Translations under genes and position numbers: made by a program
The notes under the pieces: generated by a model
Told to the model about the DNA's origin: nothing
The model's input: only the letters and a program-made list of their open reading frames with translations
Databases searched by the model: none
In this document: one piece after another, positions 1 through 6,637 of the stretch
How the letters are laid out: every line of letters begins with the position of its first letter
Position numbering within the stretch: the first letter of the stretch is position 1
Origin: a bacterium
Lineage (GTDB): Bacteria; Patescibacteriota; Minisyncoccia; Phycocordibacterales; UBA2100
Direction: 5' to 3'
Assembly: GCA_030648265.1 (NCBI GenBank)
Contig: JAUSHX010000017.1
Location: 1 to 38,026, forward strand
Length of the DNA stretch: 38,026 bases

Positions 1-1070
1 GAGCCGTTGTCGGCGGATTGTTCAAATGCGGGCGCGTCAATGCTGTGGGAACTTCGCGGGGAGCTTATGTGCGAGTACGAATCCGCCAGAATTACCCCAA
101 CGGGAGAACCTACAAAAAGGCGTATGAGCCAGCCGGAAACATAAAACGCAACACCCACAGGAACGGATCGTTCAAATTTCATGCGAGTAGCCAGGTGGCG
201 GTACGCATACCGCAACAGAAGTATGGCGATGAAAGTCGCGCTCAATATTGCGCCGAGCATTTTGTAATCGGAGCCGACAATAAAGAATACAGAAATGGGC
301 CACACGAGGAACAGCACTGTTCCCTGCAATCCCCCGCTTACCGATGCGGAAAGCGACCGGCGGTTGCTCCGCTTGAATAGTTGCCTGAATGTTTCTTTGT
401 AATCCCACGCGAACCTCTCAAAATATTCCCGTATTGCCAATACGGGTACGAGCGACATTCCGATTAAAACGGCGCTGCCGAAAAGCAAACGAAGCGGGGC
501 GTACGGGATGACCGCCATCGTGATACCTGCGAACGCGGGCATGAGCGCAATCAAAAGCTCGTACACCACTGGAAGTCGCGCTCGCCCGTGAGCTTCTGTC
601 GGCGTTAGCAGCCCCGACGTAAAGTCGGGGCTCCGACCAGCGCGTCGGAGTTGATATGGAATCCAATAGAGTGCACGGTATGCGCCGAGAAGTATCGCAA
701 AAACCGCTATTCCCCATCCCACCGGCTCACCGTCAATAACGCCGTAGAGGGTAGCGCCGAGAGTGATGTATGCCCCTCCCGCGAGAAGCGCGCCGAAGAC
801 GAGCGAGTGTTTTGACCCGCGCCGCAAATGCGCCGCTGAAACAGGAGTCAGGAGAACGGTTACCGCCTGCCCGACGCAATACATCGCGAGCGTGGCGACA
901 AGCGCATCAGGTATTGTGCGCGTGAGTAATGCAAAATACTGAAACACGAAAATCCACGCGAACGTGTTGGCAATGCTTAAACCTGTGCGGAACAGAAACC
1001 GGTGAACGTGAAGAAATCCGAACCGCGAGCTCGTGTCGGGTAACATCACAGCGCTCTCTGCATCCTGCAT
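1..1070 (-). CDS. MFS-like multi-pass transporter, partial (3' end outside window)
   Basis: The ORF track shows only shadows here, but translating the minus strand from the ATG at 1070 gives an uninterrupted frame of about 356 codons to the window edge. The protein has many hydrophobic segments (for example 'IFVFQYFALLTRTIPDALVA', 'YELLIALMPAFAGITMAVI') joined by short basic loops, as in major facilitator transporters. Near the truncated end 'SIDAPAFEQSADNG' resembles the cytosolic stretch found in CPR MFS-like proteins. Substrate unknown. It starts 6 nt after the stop of the membrane gene at 1077-1478, so the two are probably co-transcribed. A loop at about residues 141-153 is encoded by a 40-bp double-hairpin element (611-650). 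Family call is from topology and resemblance only. Confidence 0.75.
   Translation of the reverse strand, partial: MQDAESAVMLPDTSSRFGFLHVHRFLFRTGLSIANTFAWIFVFQYFALLTRTIPDALVATLAMYCVGQAVTVLLTPVSAAHLRRGSKHSLVFGALLAGGAYITLGATLYGVIDGEPVGWGIAVFAILLGAYRALYWIPYQLRRAGRSPDFTSGLLTPTEAHGRARLPVVYELLIALMPAFAGITMAVIPYAPLRLLFGSAVLIGMSLVPVLAIREYFERFAWDYKETFRQLFKRSNRRSLSASVSGGLQGTVLFLVWPISVFFIVGSDYKMLGAILSATFIAILLLRYAYRHLATRMKFERSVPVGVAFYVSGWLIRLFVGSPVGVILADSYSHISSPRSSHSIDAPAFEQSADNG
611..650 (-). repeat. Coding palindromic element, double-hairpin family, copy 1
   Basis: Two adjacent hairpins: arms gccccgac/gtcggggc with a 5-nt loop, then ctccgac/gtcggag with a 6-nt loop, sharing one base. It sits in frame in the MFS gene and encodes 'RRAGRSPDFTSGL' in a presumed cytosolic loop. 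A second copy with the same geometry and reading frame lies in uvrC at 5389-5428. Confidence 0.85.
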
Positions 1071-1076
1071 ATATGC

Positions 1077-1478
1077 CTATGTGTGCCACTTTGATATCTC
1101 GTCTGTTATTGCAATTCCTCTCGCAAAAAATAACGGAACGATAATAACGAGCACATAACTCATCCAGACGTACGGCTCCACAAAGACGCCCCATGCAATA
1201 AATGGCCATGACATGATGGTGTTCAGTATTGCCATGCATAATCCCCACGTCAGTGAATACGGGAGAATGTCTTTCCATGTTGAGAAATGAAGCGAGCTGC
1301 CTGCGATGGCCGCTATCACAGACAGGACCAGAAGTATCGCAATGTGAGGCGCTGTTCCATCAACAAATTCATAACTAAGAAATCCGGTCCATACCATATG
1401 CACAATAGCGTAAATAGAGACTCCCCAGCCGAAGAGAGAACGATATTTCAACATACGTACAGTATGACGCATAAACAT
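1077..1478 (-). CDS. Hypothetical four-TM membrane protein
   Basis: Small integral membrane protein of 133 residues with four predicted helices, beginning around 'LFGWGVSIYAIVHMVW', 'IAILLVLSVIAAIAGSS', 'LTWGLCMAILNTIMSWPFI' and 'VWMSYVLVIIVPLFF'. I do not recognise a family. The track begins at a TTG (1481), but the ATG at 1478 is better placed 7 nt after AGGAG, one of the few clear ribosome binding sites in the window. It is followed after 6 nt by the MFS-like gene, so it may be an accessory subunit or simply an operon neighbour. Function not inferable. Confidence 0.7.
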   Translation of the reverse strand: MFMRHTVRMLKYRSLFGWGVSIYAIVHMVWTGFLSYEFVDGTAPHIAILLVLSVIAAIAGSSLHFSTWKDILPYSLTWGLCMAILNTIMSWPFIAWGVFVEPYVWMSYVLVIIVPLFFARGIAITDEISKWHT

Positions 1479-1507
1479 CAATTTACTCCTATGATGATGT
1501 GGATATC

Positions 1508-1539
1508 ACAAACAAAAACAACCCGCGGTTTCCCGCGGG
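1508..1539 (-). terminator. Rho-independent terminator of the RRM gene
   Basis: Read on minus, a perfect 7-bp stem CCCGCGG/CCGCGGG with a GAAA loop (1522-1539) is followed by TTGTTTTTGTTTG. It lies 25 nt past the stop codon of the RRM gene. Confidence 0.85.
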
Positions 1540-1563
1540 CTGTTTAATTGAAAAAGTGGGAAA

Positions 1564-1908
1564 TTACCAACTTCTTCCGCTGTCGCGACCGCCTCCACTG
1601 TAGCCGCCGCGGTCATTGCTGCCGCCACCGCCACCCCGGAAATCGCGTCGTGGTCTCTCCTCCATCGGGCGAGCCTCGTTCACGGTGAGCGTTCGTCCTC
1701 CGAAATCCTTACCATTCATCAACTCAATCGCCTTCTGTGCTTCCTCGTCGGAAGACATTTCCACGAAGCCGAATCCCTTTGAACGGCCGCTCATCTTGTC
1801 TATGATGATGACGGCTGATGCAACGGTTCCTGCCTGCGAGAAAGCGTCCTTGAGTTCTGCATCGGTAGTGCTGTAAGGCAACCCACCGACGTATAGTTTC
1901 TTTGCCAT
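1564..1908 (-). CDS. RNA-binding protein with one RRM domain and glycine-rich tail
   Basis: 114 residues. One RNA recognition motif fills residues 1-80, with RNP2 'KLYVGGL' near the N-terminus and RNP1 'KGFGFVEM' at about 44-51, the aromatic positions that stack on RNA bases. Residues 85-114 are rich in Gly, Arg and Ser ('RGGGGGSND', 'RGGYSGGG'), like the tails of cyanobacterial cold-inducible Rbp proteins and eukaryotic glycine-rich RNA-binding proteins. It is a monocistronic gene with its own terminator and about 190 nt of non-coding sequence upstream, compatible with a regulated leader. Likely role is RNA chaperoning or post-transcriptional control (family-based). Confidence 0.93.
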   Translation of the reverse strand: MAKKLYVGGLPYSTTDAELKDAFSQAGTVASAVIIIDKMSGRSKGFGFVEMSSDEEAQKAIELMNGKDFGGRTLTVNEARPMEERPRRDFRGGGGGSNDRGGYSGGGRDSGRSW

Positions 1909-2100
1909 GAATCTTTGATTTTGTTTTTGTGTTTAGTTTAAAAATGTAAACCAACCTTTCCTCGCTTCCCTTGGTCTAAATAGAACCTACTCAAGCTATG
2001 GAAAACTTACATTACGACAACATAGTACCCCACAGCAGAAAATGCGCAACTCAAGTTAGTAGTCAGTAGTACGTAGTCTGTAGTAATGCAAGAAAACGAC
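1909..2100. other. Intergenic spacer with degenerate short-word repeats
   Basis: No gene seen. The part next to yggS (2056-2094) is built from variants of 'tagtagtcagtagt', 'acgtagtctgtagt'. The part nearer the RRM gene is A/T-rich and could hold its promoter or leader. Similar word-built spacers occur elsewhere in the window. Confidence 0.5.
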
Positions 2101-2802
2101 CTAATTGTTGAAGAATGCACGACCGATTCTTAACATCGTCGCGCCTTCCTCAAGCGCGATTTTGTAATCATTAGACATTCCCATGGATAGCTCGGTTATG
2201 TCAGGGAACTTTGCACGCAATGCATCCCTGATATCTTTAAGCAGGCGGAATTGCCTCCGCACGACCTCGGTGTCTTTTGTGTCTGTTGCCATGCCCATTA
2301 CGCCGATTATGTTTACATAATGATTCGTTGAAATAGATTCACTCTTACCGGCTAATTCGTGCGAATTAGCCGGTAGTGAATCACTTAAGATTGCTTGGAT
2401 TACTTGTTCAAGATTCTTTTGGTCGAAACCGCCCTTCTGTTCTTCTCCCGAAATATTAAATTGCAACAGAACTTTTATTGGCTTTCTTTGTGCTAACGTC
2501 TCTTTTTCAATCTTTTCCAAATACTCAATGGAACCGACCGATTGAATGACGTCAAACAACTGAACAATTCTTTTTATCTTCCGCGATTGAATCTTACCGA
2601 TGAAATGCTTTTCTACTGGGAGCAGGTGCGAATTTTTCTTTTCAAAATCCTCAACCCTATTTTCGCCGATAGCTGTTACTCCCGCTCTGATAATCTCGTT
2701 CGTTTCATCTATTCTCACGCTTTTTGTCACAGTCACCAGGGTCACATTTTGCACTGTTTTACTTATGATTTGCGAGACCTGCTCAAAAAAAGTGCGGTTC
2801 AT
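2101..2802 (-). CDS. yggS: YggS/PROSC family PLP-binding protein (PLP homeostasis protein)
   Basis: 233 residues, single-domain alanine-racemase-like barrel. The PLP lysine is K27 in 'LVTVTKS'. Family motifs 'GENRVED' (47-53), 'HFIGKIQSRKIK' (67-78) and the C-terminal 'LSMGMSNDYKIALEEGATMLRIG' with the phosphate-binding region are present. The family maintains free pyridoxal phosphate and is not itself a biosynthetic enzyme. Residues 141-157 ('DSLPANSHELAGKSES') are extra relative to the usual YggS loop and coincide exactly with a palindromic element (2336-2382). A -10-like CATAAT ends 5 nt before the ATG. Divergent to tRNA-Ala. Confident family call. Confidence 0.95.
   Translation of the reverse strand: MNRTFFEQVSQIISKTVQNVTLVTVTKSVRIDETNEIIRAGVTAIGENRVEDFEKKNSHLLPVEKHFIGKIQSRKIKRIVQLFDVIQSVGSIEYLEKIEKETLAQRKPIKVLLQFNISGEEQKGGFDQKNLEQVIQAILSDSLPANSHELAGKSESISTNHYVNIIGVMGMATDTKDTEVVRRQFRLLKDIRDALRAKFPDITELSMGMSNDYKIALEEGATMLRIGRAFFNN
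2336..2382 (-). repeat. Coding palindromic element, NSxELA family, copy in yggS
   Basis: A perfect 14-bp inverted repeat taccggctaattcg/cgaattagccggta (2346-2375, 2-nt loop) is flanked by a further pair gattcact/agtgaatc, making one long hairpin with a small bulge. It is in frame with yggS and encodes 'LPANSHELAGKS'. Of the three frames through the core, the other two contain TAA or TAG. Confidence 0.9.
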
Positions 2803-2830
2803 GGAACATTATGATACATTGCTTTGCACT

Positions 2831-2902
2831 GGGCCGGTAGTTCAGTGGTAGAACGTCTCATTTGCAATGAGAAGGTCGGGGGTTCGATTCCTCTCCGGTC
2901 CA
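2831..2902 (+). tRNA. tRNA-Ala (anticodon TGC)
   Basis: Complete cloverleaf: acceptor GGGCCGG/CCGGTCC, D arm GTTC..GAAC, anticodon stem TCTCA/TGAGA around loop TTTGCAA (anticodon TGC), T arm GGGGG-TTCGATT-CCTCT with wobble pairs. Discriminator is A and the full CCA is not encoded. Sits alone on plus between the divergent yggS start and the ddl 3' end. Confidence 0.97.
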
Positions 2903-2912
2903 CAGCCATATT

Positions 2913-3884
2913 TTATGTTTGCTGTGCCAACGCAATAGCGTGCTCAAGGAATTCTTGCGTTGAGGAACCGACGGCTTCTAACATTACAGGAAACGATGCT
3001 CCGGCGTAAAGCCCCGGCAAAGCGTTCACTTCCAACAGGTACGGGCCTCGGCGCGTGTTGATGATATCGGCGCGTGAGAAATGCGAGAGGCCGAGCGCGC
3101 GGTGCGCCATGCGCGCCATTTCTTCTATCGCCCGCTTTTCAGCGTGCGTAAAATTGCTCGGGCACACATGCTGTGCGAGCGCATCTTCATGATGCGAAGA
3201 ATCAAGAAAACGTGCGTCCCCGGGAAGTTTTACGTGCACGGGCGGCAAAACGTATAATTCCAGCCCGCGGAAATCCGCAATGATACCGGCGCTGACTTCG
3301 TCGCCTTTAATATATTCTTCAATGAGTGCCGCGCCGTATTCGTCCAACACATCGCCTATTGCGTCCGGTAATTCAAGCAAGTGCAATGCATAACGGATGC
3401 CGTACGATGCCCCCTCACTTTGCGGTTTGACAATGTATGGAGGTCCGAATTGTGAGAAAACTGCCTGTGCCATTTCTGCAGTGTTGAGGCCGTTGCTTAA
3501 GGTAAACGAAACTCCGCGCGGCATGCGGATACCCGCTTTCTGCAAGACTTCGCGGGCGCGGATTTTATTGAGCGAAAGCCATGCGCCATGTGCGCGGGAA
3601 CCCGCGTATGCGACGCCCGCGTTGTCCAACAATCTCTGAACCGTCCCGTCCTCACCCACCCCGCCGTGAAGGCCGTTCAGCACGACATCTATTTGCGCGA
3701 GCGCGCGCGAAGAATCCACAGGAATCCCCCGCGAATGCCACACCCCACCCCTGTCTACCAGAATATCCCGCACCTCGTACTTCTCTTCCGGAAGCGACGA
3801 AAGAATCGCCGCTCCGGTCTTAAGAGAAAGATTATATTCCTTAGACGTCCCTCCTCGTAACACTCCGACGATAATGCGCGACAT
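2913..3884 (-). CDS. ddl: D-alanine--D-alanine ligase
   Basis: 323 residues, ATP-grasp ligase joining two D-alanines for peptidoglycan precursors in the cytoplasm. N-terminal 'VLRGGTSKEYNLSL' and 'LNGLHGGVGEDGTVQRLLDNAGV' (family HGxxGEDGxxQ), central 'PPYIVKPQSEGASYGIRY' and 'ALIEEYIKGDEVSAGI', and C-terminal metal and substrate motif 'SRADIINTRRGPYLLEVNALPGL' are all present, so the enzyme looks intact. Length is usual for Ddl. The start is supported by a perfect TATAAT exactly 6 nt upstream (leaderless). The gene shares the minus strand with murB elsewhere in the window, consistent with a self-made cell wall. Confidence 0.96.
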   Translation of the reverse strand: MSRIIVGVLRGGTSKEYNLSLKTGAAILSSLPEEKYEVRDILVDRGGVWHSRGIPVDSSRALAQIDVVLNGLHGGVGEDGTVQRLLDNAGVAYAGSRAHGAWLSLNKIRAREVLQKAGIRMPRGVSFTLSNGLNTAEMAQAVFSQFGPPYIVKPQSEGASYGIRYALHLLELPDAIGDVLDEYGAALIEEYIKGDEVSAGIIADFRGLELYVLPPVHVKLPGDARFLDSSHHEDALAQHVCPSNFTHAEKRAIEEMARMAHRALGLSHFSRADIINTRRGPYLLEVNALPGLYAGASFPVMLEAVGSSTQEFLEHAIALAQQT

Positions 3885-3890
3885 CGGTGA

Positions 3891-3896
3891 ATTATA
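3891..3896 (-). promoter_or_regulatory. -10 box for leaderless ddl
   Basis: TATAAT on minus followed by TCACCG and then the ATG of ddl. The 6-nt gap puts the expected transcription start on or next to the start codon. The box abuts the stop codon of the upstream gene (3897). No good -35 seen. Confidence 0.7.
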
Positions 3897-4364
3897 TCAT
3901 TTCTTTTCTATATTTCCTGCCAAACGTCTAACACATTCTTCTGCGGCAGCAACAAGTTTTGGGGTGATAATGTGAACAGAGTTCTTTTTATATTCGTTCA
4001 GAGCGTCAAAGATTTCTAGCCTTTTCAGTTCCCTTGCTTGTCGACGCTCCGCCCTAAGTTCTTGTTCGAGTATGTTTTGAGGATTATTGAGAAGTACGAG
4101 CGCTAAGAAATGTTCGCCAGAACTAAGGCTCTTTTGTTTGTGCCCGATATATTCCGCAAAGCCACTTTTATTGGAGGTGGCAATAATACCGCTAGCGATT
4201 GAAAAAGCTTCAGTCGGAGTTATTTCTTCTGCAGATATTGCGGCATCCTTCACGACTGTTAATGCCGGATGAGGGATATCCATAGCGGCCCTTTTCTCCT
4301 TTTCCTTTATTCTCCGCCGATTATCTATTACATAACTTACCTTTCCGAAATTTTCTTCTTGCAT
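3897..4364 (-). CDS. Hypothetical protein, charged and helical
   Basis: 155 residues, not recognised. The N-terminus is basic ('NRRRIKEKEKRAAMD'), the middle includes 'TPTEAFSIASGIIATSNKSGF' and 'SSGEHFLALVLLNNPQNILEQ', and a long charged helix 'ELRAERRQARELKRLEIFDAL' could form a coiled coil. No signal peptide or membrane segment. It follows uvrC by 26 nt on the same strand and ends at the ddl -10 box, so it is probably read from the uvrC transcript. Possibly a lineage-specific cytosolic protein; no function can be given. Confidence 0.6.
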   Translation of the reverse strand: MQEENFGKVSYVIDNRRRIKEKEKRAAMDIPHPALTVVKDAAISAEEITPTEAFSIASGIIATSNKSGFAEYIGHKQKSLSSGEHFLALVLLNNPQNILEQELRAERRQARELKRLEIFDALNEYKKNSVHIITPKLVAAAEECVRRLAGNIEKK

Positions 4365-4390
4365 GCTAACGATTTTGTACTATGCGGACT

Positions 4391-5809
4391 TTATTTGCGA
4401 ATGCACAGCCGCCTTCGGTGATATGCAACCGCAAAGCGATGCGCTTCTTGATTGGCTAACAAAATCTCCTTTCCGCATGTTTCAATGGCCTTTGCATCGC
4501 CTATCAAGCGTTCCGGTTTATGGAATTCGTTTTTTACTACGGCAACTACGGGAATCATAATACCAGCACCTTTGAGCACACTTGTGGCCGTTCGTAATTG
4601 CGCGATGTTTCCGTCCACCACAAACACGCGCGGAAAAGGCCATTCATTGTGCGCGAGCCTGCGCGAAAGCGCTTCTTTCAGCGCACCAACGTCATCATTC
4701 TTCGCCGTTTTGATTTTGAACTTTCTGTACGACTCTTTTTCAGGCTCGCCATTGTTTATTACTGTCATCACTGCAACCGTTTCAGTGCCTGATGTATGTG
4801 CCACGTCATAGGCCTCAATGCGAATGTTTGCGCTAAGCGGAGCCGAAGGGTCGCCGGATATATTAAATAATCCACCATCGGCTAATTCGCGCGAATTAGC
4901 CGATAAGCAAATTCTACGGGGAGAGATATTGCTTTCGTCTTTGATGAGCGACACATCGCGGATGTGTTCAAGCGCGGAAATCTGCCGGCGGAGTTCTTGC
5001 GCCTTTTCATACGCTTCCGCTTTTGCTTCCGCTTGCATCTCGCGCTCAAGCGTTTGTTTCAACGTCTTCACCTTTCCGGAAAAAAGCGTCTTGATGTGCC
5101 GAATGATTCGCGCATACTCTTTCTGATTTACTTCCCCACTGCATACGCCCGGGCATAATCCGATTTGACGGTTGAAACAAGGTTTGCAGGCTAAGTGGCT
5201 CTTCGCTTGAGAGGTGTCTCCTCGCCGTCTCGTATTGCTATCGGCTAATTCGTGCGAATTAGACAATAGCGTATCTCCATGGATATCACACGGAGTACAT
5301 TTATCGCGGAATGGAAATATTTTGCGGACGATTTTCAGCGCTTCTTTCAGGGAACCTCCTTGGGGATAGGGACCGAAGACAGTGGATAGCCCCGACGTGG
5401 AGTTGGGGTCCCGACCGAAGCGTCGGGATTTATCTTGTCCAAACAGTTCCCTCCCACGTACTACTAAAACGCGTGGGAAATCCTCCTTCGTTATGACGAG
5501 GTAGTTGTAACTTTTGTCGTCTTTCTCGTCGGTGTTGTACTTTGGCTGATGCCGCTTTATCAGGTTGGCCTCAAGAATCAGCGCTTCAAGAACGGAGTCA
5601 GTCTTTTGCCAAGAAATAGACCCTGCCTCCTCAATCATCGCCACAATCACGCTACTTCGCGCATCCGCAAGATTTACAGAGAAATAACTCCGCACGCGGT
5701 CGCGCAGTGACGTGGCTTTTCCTATATACAGGATTTTCCTCCCAGATTTAAAGAAATAAACCCCCGGGCTATCCGGAAGCTTGTATTTGCTCAACTCTTT
5801 GCGGGTCAT
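4391..5809 (-). CDS. uvrC: UvrABC system protein C, without HhH domain, with three palindromic-element inserts
   Basis: 472 residues from the ATG at 5809. The 58 residues added by the track are not UvrC-like. UvrC makes both incisions in nucleotide excision repair with UvrB. GIY-YIG nuclease at 10-90 ('PGVYFF', 'ILYIGKA'), Cys-rich link 'KPCFNRQIGLCPGVC' (209-223), UVR-like helix (about 255-285) and the RNase H-like endonuclease ('RIEAYDVAHTSGTE', 'VFVVDGN'). It stops right after 'AVAYHRRR', so the usual C-terminal helix-hairpin-helix is absent; no continuation was seen in sequence. Three stretches are extra relative to canonical UvrC: about 123-143, 173-208 and 292-328. Each contains a palindromic element. 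uvrA and uvrB are in the same window but separate transcription units. Confidence 0.96.
   Translation of the reverse strand: MTRKELSKYKLPDSPGVYFFKSGRKILYIGKATSLRDRVRSYFSVNLADARSSVIVAMIEEAGSISWQKTDSVLEALILEANLIKRHQPKYNTDEKDDKSYNYLVITKEDFPRVLVVRGRELFGQDKSRRFGRDPNSTSGLSTVFGPYPQGGSLKEALKIVRKIFPFRDKCTPCDIHGDTLLSNSHELADSNTRRRGDTSQAKSHLACKPCFNRQIGLCPGVCSGEVNQKEYARIIRHIKTLFSGKVKTLKQTLEREMQAEAKAEAYEKAQELRRQISALEHIRDVSLIKDESNISPRRICLSANSRELADGGLFNISGDPSAPLSANIRIEAYDVAHTSGTETVAVMTVINNGEPEKESYRKFKIKTAKNDDVGALKEALSRRLAHNEWPFPRVFVVDGNIAQLRTATSVLKGAGIMIPVVAVVKNEFHKPERLIGDAKAIETCGKEILLANQEAHRFAVAYHRRRLCIRK
4877..4904 (-). repeat. Coding palindromic element, NSxELA family, uvrC copy A
   Basis: Perfect 28-bp palindrome with arms atcggctaattcgc/gcgaattagccgat and no loop. 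In frame in uvrC it encodes 'LSANSRELADG', just before the C-terminal nuclease domain. Confidence 0.92.
5237..5270 (-). repeat. Coding palindromic element, NSxELA family, uvrC copy B
   Basis: Arms gctat-cgg-ctaattcg and cgaattag-aca-atagc around a TG loop, with a 3-nt mismatched block. In frame it encodes 'LLSNSHELADS', in the region between the GIY-YIG domain and the Cys-rich link. Confidence 0.88.
5389..5428 (-). repeat. Coding palindromic element, double-hairpin family, copy 2
   Basis: Same 8-5-8 plus 7-6-7 geometry as the copy at 611-650. The second hairpin is tcccgac/gtcggga here against ctccgac/gtcggag there, two paired changes that keep base pairing. In frame it encodes 'RRFGRDPNSTSGL', the same phase as copy 1. 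Confidence 0.87.
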
Positions 5810-5867
5810 TGGCCTAGTATAGGTGAGAAAGTATGGAGTATGAAATGTCTTGTATGGAGTATGGAAT

Positions 5868-5911
5868 CCGCACAAAACAGAAGACCGCCTCACCGAGAAG
5901 CCGTGAGGCGG
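5868..5911 (-). terminator. Terminator of the 5949-6326 gene
   Basis: A 10-bp stem accgcctcac/gtgaggcggt (5883-5911) with a 9-nt loop, followed on minus by CTTCTGTTTTGTG. It is 37 nt beyond the stop codon. The spacer beyond it toward uvrC (5821-5870) repeats the word 'tatggagtatg'. Confidence 0.6.
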
Positions 5912-5948
5912 TTCTGCAGTTCGGCGGTCGGCGGTGAGCGAGCCAGGA

Positions 5949-6326
5949 TCAAAACCGTCCCAAGTCCCAGGACGTAGTACCATCGCACATTCGAACCCAT
6001 AGGTAGAGGAAGTGGAAGGAAACCTTTTCCCCTCGCCTATAAAATTTCACACCTGCGCGGAAGTGCGTCGCATTGTGTGCCGATATGACACATTCAATTC
6101 GGTATGCCATACGAAACGCAGATCGTATTTCTGCCGTATCTTGATCATGCGGGAGGTGATCTTTGAGCCTGTCTTCGGGCGACATCCCCTCATACACAGC
6201 CGCAAAGCGACAGATATCTCCGACAAATTCACTAATTTTCATGTAAGCAGGGCCAGCCTTGGGATCGGCCTCAACTGTACCAACCATGCTTCTGTCAACG
6301 AACAGCGTGAATTTACGTAATAACAT
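5949..6326 (-). CDS. Hypothetical cytosolic protein
   Basis: 125 residues starting 'MLLRKFTLFVDRSMVG'. I prefer the ATG at 6326 over the track start (6359) because AAAGGAG lies 9 nt upstream of it. No membrane segment or known motif. It contains two separated histidine-rich spots ('DHLPHDQDT', 'ISAHNATHFRAG') and an aromatic tail 'VSFHFLYLWVRMCDGTTSWD'. Followed by its own terminator and divergent to carA. Not recognised; function unknown. Confidence 0.55.
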   Translation of the reverse strand: MLLRKFTLFVDRSMVGTVEADPKAGPAYMKISEFVGDICRFAAVYEGMSPEDRLKDHLPHDQDTAEIRSAFRMAYRIECVISAHNATHFRAGVKFYRRGEKVSFHFLYLWVRMCDGTTSWDLGRF

Positions 6327-6463
6327 CGCGATTTTCTCCTTTAGGAAATGGGCTCGCATATGGCCCTACTACACAATGGTGAAACAGCACCATCACTGTC
6401 TTTCTTACATTACTTTTAATGTACTTTCTGTGCACTTCTATATTGAACTCGGGCACGTCGCCC

Positions 6464-6491
6464 TTGATTTTCTCCATAGCAGGTGTACAAT
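6464..6491 (+). promoter_or_regulatory. Promoter of carAB
   Basis: TTGATT, a 16-bp spacer, then TACAAT, close to the sigma-70 consensus. Expected start near 6498, giving a leader of about 140 nt before carA, unusually long for this window. Confidence 0.65.
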
Positions 6492-6497
6492 CTACTT

Positions 6498-6637
6498 TTG
6501 ATGAACCCCCAAGAGCGCACAAAGAAGAACACCCGCAAGGGTGTATTTTTCTACTCTCCCCCTTTGCCCGCTTCCAGCGGGCATTTTCTTGCGAGAGTAG
6601 TCCGCCATAGCTTTAGCGACGGCGGATCCAATGAATT
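6498..6637 (+). promoter_or_regulatory. Structured carA leader with terminator-like hairpin
   Basis: Three structures in order: ACACCC-GCAA-GGGTGT followed by ATTTTTC (6529-6551), which fits a short intrinsic terminator; a second stem GCCCGC-ttcca-GCGGGC followed by ATTTTCTT (6566-6590) enclosed by outer arms ctactctc/gagagtag (6551-6558, 6593-6600); and tccgcc..ggcgga (6601-6626) just before the start codon, where it could hide the ribosome entry site. The layout suggests attenuation of carAB, for example by pyrimidines. The control signal is inference. Confidence 0.45.

Noticed and set aside
1616-1876. 86-codon plus-strand ORF
   Set aside because: Antisense shadow of the RRM gene; its Pro-rich start mirrors the glycine-rich tail.
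2824-3009. ORF across tRNA-Ala
   Set aside because: Runs through the tRNA and antisense to ddl.
5810-5983. 58-residue N-terminal extension of UvrC in the ORF track
   Set aside because: It is translated from a spacer with terminator and word repeats; UvrC homology begins at the ATG at 5809.
6313-6522. 69-codon minus-strand ORF overlapping the start of the 5949-6326 gene
   Set aside because: No ribosome site or family resemblance, overlaps the carA promoter and the better supported downstream start.
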